Shown piece after piece: positions 59,856-64,000 of a DNA stretch of 64,000 nt; positions within the stretch are counted from its first letter, which is position 1; each line of letters starts with the position of its first letter. The DNA is from Cavia porcellus (lineage: Eukaryota; Chordata; Mammalia; Rodentia; Caviidae). Both the position numbers and the translations under genes were made by a program. The notes below the pieces were generated by a model that worked only from the letters and a program-made list of their open reading frames with translations, did no database searches and had not been told where the DNA came from. The stretch covers positions 19,780,101 through 19,844,100 of the forward strand of contig NW_026947491.1 of assembly GCF_034190915.1 (NCBI RefSeq), in the 5' to 3' direction.

Positions 59856-60294
59856 ATGAGACTGCTAGGTCTTCTCCTGTTCCTGGTAACAGGTCCTCTT
59901 AATAAGTGTCCTCACTGTGGGAATTTGGGCAATGGGAAGGTTTGACAAGCAGGCGACTGACAGGAAGTTTGGTGTTATCCCTAGTTGTCCTGTCACAGGT
60001 GCAGCATTAGGAGTCAGGACGTGGTCTAGTGAAGCCCTCAGAGAACATGTCCCTCATTGGTAAGTCTTTGGATTCTCCATTACAATCAGTGGTTACTATT
60101 GAAGTTGGATGCGTCTGCTCCAGGAAAGAGCTTGGAGTGGATAGGGTACATAGCCACAGTAGTAGTACTGAGTACAGCCCATCCCTCCAAGCAGCATCTC
60201 CATCTCCAGAGACAAAGACAAGAATCAGTTCTCCCTGCAGCTGAACTCTGTCACCGTGGAGGACACAGCCACCTATTACTGTCTGTGCAAGACA
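59856..60294 (+). pseudogene. IGHV: IGHV pseudogene B4 (clan II), fused to an L1
   Basis: Leader MRLLGLLLFLVTGPL is open but the donor GT is AT (a|ataagtg). Acceptor at 59984. V exon: QVQH, stop TAG, ESGRGLVKPSENMSL; then loss of bases removes the first cysteine. FR2-FR3 read in shifted frames ([38 protein letters not shown]). The end TATYYC is intact. Just after the heptamer, L1 sequence replaces the nonamer. Confidence 0.9.
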
Positions 60295-60327
60295 CACAGT
60301 GGTTTCCATACAGTTGTGAGCCCAGAC
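60295..60327 (+). promoter_or_regulatory. RSS of V-B4, nonamer destroyed by L1
   Basis: Perfect heptamer CACAGTG (60295-60301) and a 23-bp spacer. The expected nonamer at 60325-60333 reads gacatactg: its first bases are Ig-like (acata) and the rest is L1 ORF2 sequence. Confidence 0.8.
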
Positions 60328-60904
60328 ATACTGGTTAGGGGAAAACTCCAAGAGGAAGAGATAACTATCTTAAATATATATGCACCAAACTCCAGAGCAC
60401 CCAGTTATATAAACCAAGTACTAACAGAAATGAAAAACCAAATCAGCAGTAACACAATTTTGACAGGAGATCTTAACACACCATTGACACCGATGCACAG
60501 ATCAACCAAACAGAAAATCAACAAAGAAATAAAAGAACTGAATTGCACCTGTGAGCAAATGGACTTAATAGACATATACAGAGTATTCCACCCAACAACA
60601 ACAGAATACACATTCTTCTCAGCAGTACATGGGTCATTCTCTAAAATAGACCATATGTTAACTCACAGAACATATTTAAATAAATGCAAAAGAGTTGAAA
60701 TCATCCCTTGCATGCTATCGGACCATAGTGCCATGAAATTAGCAATTAATGATAAAAGATACTGCAAAAATCTCACAAGCACATGGAAACTGAATAACAC
60801 ACTCGAGTAATCAGTGGGTCACAGAGGAAATGAAAAAAGAAATTAAGCAATACCTACAAACAAATGAAAATACAGATACAACTTACCAGAATCTATGGGA
60901 TGCA
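60328..60904 (+). mobile_element. LINE-1 ORF2 fragment (L1-E)
   Basis: Begins actggttaggggaaaactcc, matching ctcgtaaggggaaaactcc at 62580. It stays in frame to 60810 ([35 protein letters not shown]). This is the endonuclease part and its linker, joined directly to the V-B4 RSS. It stops at gatgcaatag near 60904, where the next L1 5' UTR starts. The remainder of L1-E may lie beyond the window if the next element is nested in it. Confidence 0.85.
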
Positions 60905-61258
60905 ATAGTGGAGAGGTGGGTTTGAGGTGTCTACATCTCCCTTTGCATCCTGGCTGTGCTTGGAGAGCTGTGGAGCTTCCAACGGGCAGGTGGGCACACA
61001 GTGTCCCTGAGGCTCAGCTTATCTGGAACTGCAGAGTTCTGAACAGGCAGAGGAGGGCCATTGGTTCTGCAGGCCCAGTAGCTTGGGGTAATGGGGTGCC
61101 CGAGTTTCAGGAGCTGCAAACATAGAAGGGGATTTCCAACAGACCCTGAGGAAGCTTTCAAATAACACTTGAAACACAGAAATATAGGAAAATGACAAAA
61201 CGAAAGACCAAATTACAACCTCAAAACCACCAGCCCATCTCAAGAAACCCTAGGAGCA

Positions 61259-62245
61259 ATGTATATAGAAGATAATATATGCCATTCACCTCAAATATTG
61301 GACACAATAGCTACTGAAATTAACAAGCAACTCCAGGAAGCTTTAAAGAAATTCAAACTCGAAATAATCTCCCAGATAAAAGAAGAAATGATAAAAGAAA
61401 TGAAAGAGATTCTGAATATATCTAAAGAAAACACAGATAAAAAATTGGAGGAACTAAACAAAAAGATAGAATCCCTAGACGAGCAATATAAGAAACAAAC
61501 AGAATACATAATGCAGATGCACAGAGATATACAGGAAATAAAAAACTCCACTGAAAGTTGTAAAAACCGCCTTAATGAAAGTGAAGATAGAATTTCAGAC
61601 CTTGAAGACAGGATTGCAGCTAGTGAACAGGAAAGGAAAGATCTTTTAAAAATAACAAGGAATCAGGAAACAACAATTCAACAACTGCAAGACAATGCAA
61701 AGAAAAATAACATAAGAATGATAGGGATTAATGAAAAAGAAGGAGACAACATAAAGGATGTCAAGAGGATATTTAGAGAAGTAATAGCTGAAAATTTCCC
61801 AAGCATGAGATCAGAAACCAACATCAGGATCAGTGAAGCATATAGAACTCCAAATAGTCATAACCAAAATAAAACTACACCCAGACATATAATAATCACC
61901 ATCCCAGAAATCCAACACAAGAATAGATTATTAAAAGCTGTCAGAGAGAAAAGACAGATCACTTATAAAGGAAAACCTATCAGAATCACAGCAGACTTCT
62001 CATCACAAACAATAAAGTCAAGAAAAGCATGGAGTGAAGTATTCCAGATCCTAAAGCAAAATGATTTCCAACCAAGACTGATATATCCTGCAAAACTATC
62101 ATTCAAAATAGATGGTGCAATACGATACTTCCATGACAAAGAACAACTGAAGAACTTCATGAACACCAAACCAACCCTGCAAAGAATATTGAAAGACAGT
62201 TTAGATACACAAAGGAAAAAACCACTAAGCAAAGCAGATAATTAA
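61259..62245 (+). CDS. LINE-1 ORF1 protein (L1-F)
   Basis: A 328-codon frame without breaks. ORF1p is the nucleic-acid chaperone that coats L1 RNA as a trimer. Residues about 20-145 are heptad-like coiled coil (EALKKFKLEIISQIKEEM, LEELNKKIESLDEQYKK). Residues about 147-245 are the RRM-like domain (NNIRMIGINEKEGDNI; IRISEAYRTPNSHNQNK), then the C-terminal domain (KAWSEVFQILKQNDFQPR) to KKPLSKADN. The natural start may be an ATG at 61193 (ATGACAAAACGAAAGACC), which the L1-C sequence keeps in frame. Here one extra base puts it out of frame, so translation would use the internal ATG. Length is close to the family's usual 330-370. Confidence 0.85.
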   Translation: MYIEDNICHSPQILDTIATEINKQLQEALKKFKLEIISQIKEEMIKEMKEILNISKENTDKKLEELNKKIESLDEQYKKQTEYIMQMHRDIQEIKNSTESCKNRLNESEDRISDLEDRIAASEQERKDLLKITRNQETTIQQLQDNAKKNNIRMIGINEKEGDNIKDVKRIFREVIAENFPSMRSETNIRISEAYRTPNSHNQNKTTPRHIIITIPEIQHKNRLLKAVREKRQITYKGKPIRITADFSSQTIKSRKAWSEVFQILKQNDFQPRLIYPAKLSFKIDGAIRYFHDKEQLKNFMNTKPTLQRILKDSLDTQRKKPLSKADN

Positions 62246-62264
62246 ACAGAACAGAAAGATAAAG

Positions 62265-64000
62265 ATGCAACAGCAGAGAGATAACATTCCTACAATTAAC
62301 CAGCATTTAACAGTAATAACCATTAATGTAAATGGTCTCAATGCACCAATCAAAAGAAACAGACTAGCAGAATGGATCAAGAAACAAAATCCAACCATAT
62401 GCTGTTTACAGGAAACCCATGTAACCCAGAAGAATACTCACAGACTCAAAGTCAAAAGATGGAGAACAATACTTCATGCAGCAGGAATCCAAAAAAAGGC
62501 AGGAGTAGCCATTCTGTTTACAGACAACGTGAACTTTAAACCAACAATGACCATAAAGGACAAAGAAGGTCACTACATACTCGTAAGGGGAAAACTCCAA
62601 GAGGAAGAGATAACTATCTTAAATAAATATGCACCAAACTCCAGAGCACCCAGTCATATAAAACAACTATTCACAGAAATGAAAACTCACATTATCAGTA
62701 ACACAATTGTAACAGGAGACCTTAATATGCCATTGACACAAAGGGACAGATCAACCAGACAGAAAATGAGCAAAGAAATAACAGAACTGAATCACACCTG
62801 TGAACAAATGGATTTGATAGACATATACAGAATCTTCCACCAACAACATCAGAATACACATTCTTCTCAGCAGTACATGGGTCATTCTCTAAAATAGACC
62901 ATATATTAGCTCACAGAACACATTTAAACAAATGCAAAATATTTGAAATCATCCCTTGCATGTTACCAGATCATAGCGCTCTGAAATTAGAAATTAATAA
63001 TAAAAGATACTGCAAAAATCCCACAAACACATGGAAATTGAATAACACACTTTTGAATAATCAGTGGGTCACAGAAGAAATTAAAGAAGAAATTAAACAA
63101 TACCTAAAAGAAAATGAAAATGCAGATACAACTTACAGGAATTTGTGGGATGCAATGAAAGCCATCCTGAGAGGAAAATTTATTGCACTGAGTTCCCACA
63201 TCAGGAAAACAGAACGAATACAAATAAATAACTTGATGCTACACCTCAAACAGCTAGAAATAGAAGAGCAAGTGAAGCCCAAAGCCAAAAGAAGAGAGGA
63301 AATTATAAAAATCAGAGCAGAATTCAATGCAATAGAGACTAAGAAAACAATCCAAAGAATCAACGAATCAAAGAGTTGGTTCTTTGAAAGAATAAATAAA
63401 ATCGATAAGCCCCTAGCCAACCTAATTAAAAAAATGGAAGAAAAAGCTCAAATTCATGCAATAAGAATGAAAAGTGTGAAATCACTACAGACCCAATAGA
63501 AATGCAGAAAATCATCAACACCTATTTTGAAAACTTCTACTTTCAAAAGTTTGGTAACACAGAAGAAATACACAGATTCTTAGAAACATATGAGGTACCA
63601 AGCTAGATCAAGAGGATGTAAACCTGTTGAAAAACCCAATCTCTGTTAATGAAATTGGAAATGTAATTAATTCCTTACGTAGAAAGAATAGCCCAGGCCC
63701 AGATGAATTCACTGCAGAATTCTACAAGAAATACAAAGAAGACCTAATACCGACACTCCTCAAACTCTTCAATGAAATTGAAAGGGAAGCAATCCTTCCC
63801 AAGCCCTGGAAGCAAATATTACTCTAGTACCAAAAACCTGAGAAATACCCAACTGAAAAAGAAAACTACAGACCAATCTCCCAAATGAACACAGATGCAA
63901 AAATCCTCAATAAAATATTGGCAAATAGGACGCAGCAAGTCATCAAGATTATACACCATGACCAAGTGGGATTCATTCCAGGAATGCAAGGATGGTTCAA
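62265..64000 (+). pseudogene. LINE-1 ORF2 (L1-F), frameshifted, partial
   Basis: Frame 62265-62897 begins MQQQRDNIPTINQHL and shows the endonuclease motifs NVNGL, LQETH and TGDLNMPL. A base deletion at ttccaccaac (near 62840) shifts it. It resumes at 62960-63499 (linker), is broken again at AATAAGAATGAAAAG near 63470, and continues 63627-63827 ([14 protein letters not shown]). The RT catalytic core lies beyond the window. Non-functional as it stands. Confidence 0.9.

Larger units (their letters stand above)
60905..64000 (+). mobile_element. LINE-1 (L1-F), 5' UTR, ORF1 and part of ORF2, runs off window
   Basis: The 5' UTR is about 60905-61258 (GC-rich, no monomer repeats of the L1-C type visible), ORF1 61259-62245, a short gap, then ORF2 from 62265. 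Its 3' half lies outside the window. Closest in sequence to L1-C. Confidence 0.92.

Noticed and set aside
60256..60810. A 184-codon ORF as a real fusion gene
   Set aside because: It joins the FR3 end of a dead V pseudogene to an L1 ORF2 fragment. The upstream V exon has stops and no donor follows, so it is a junction curiosity, not a gene.

Overview
This window is a stretch of a mammalian immunoglobulin heavy-chain variable (IGHV) locus. The organism is probably a rodent other than mouse or rat. Evidence for this: V exons with leader introns, octamer promoters and 23-bp-spacer recombination signals; two ID-type tRNA-derived SINEs in rodent form; many LINE-1 copies; and no recognised mouse B1 or B2 elements. 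No ordinary multi-exon gene was found. All V segments lie on the + strand.

Eleven V segments of three related groups are readable. Group III (IGHV3-like, clan III) is at 31.3, 37.8 and 49.1 kb. Group A (clan II, all dead) is at 4.0, 26.0, 43.4 and 53.1 kb. Group B (clan II, resembling mouse IGHV3 and human IGHV4) is at 8.4, 46.9, 57.1 and 59.9 kb. Only the segment at 31282-31738 has an intact leader, splice sites, open V exon, both disulphide cysteines and a good RSS. The other ten carry stops, frameshifts, lost splice sites or lost cysteines. Flanks align between copies in the order III - A - B, so the locus grew by duplicating a cassette of roughly 10-15 kb. Readable units are A1-B1, A2, III-1 with a decapitated A remnant, III-2-A3-B2, and III-3-A4-B3-B4.

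Retroelements fill the rest. About 1-4027 is an ERVL-like pol relic on the minus strand. About 10983-18574 is a minus-strand L1 interrupted by an ORF1-only half-LINE (HAL1-like) at 14566-17676. A nearly full-length L1 with promoter monomers occupies 18575-25207. An older HAL1-like element lies at 27270-30440, and an L1 3' part with a secondary 665-bp insert at 33540-36155. A processed OSBPL9 retrocopy occupies 38589-40953. An L1 ORF2 fragment (60328-60904) is joined to an RSS, followed by an L1 with intact ORF1 (60905-64000) running off the end.

The functional logic is simple. A V segment offers an octamer/TATA promoter, a leader exon, a V exon and a 3' RSS that RAG1/RAG2 would join to a D-J unit. 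Here one segment appears usable, and the others are potential gene-conversion donors or plain relics. Most of the interest lies in how retroelements and templated rearrangements have cut into this machinery.
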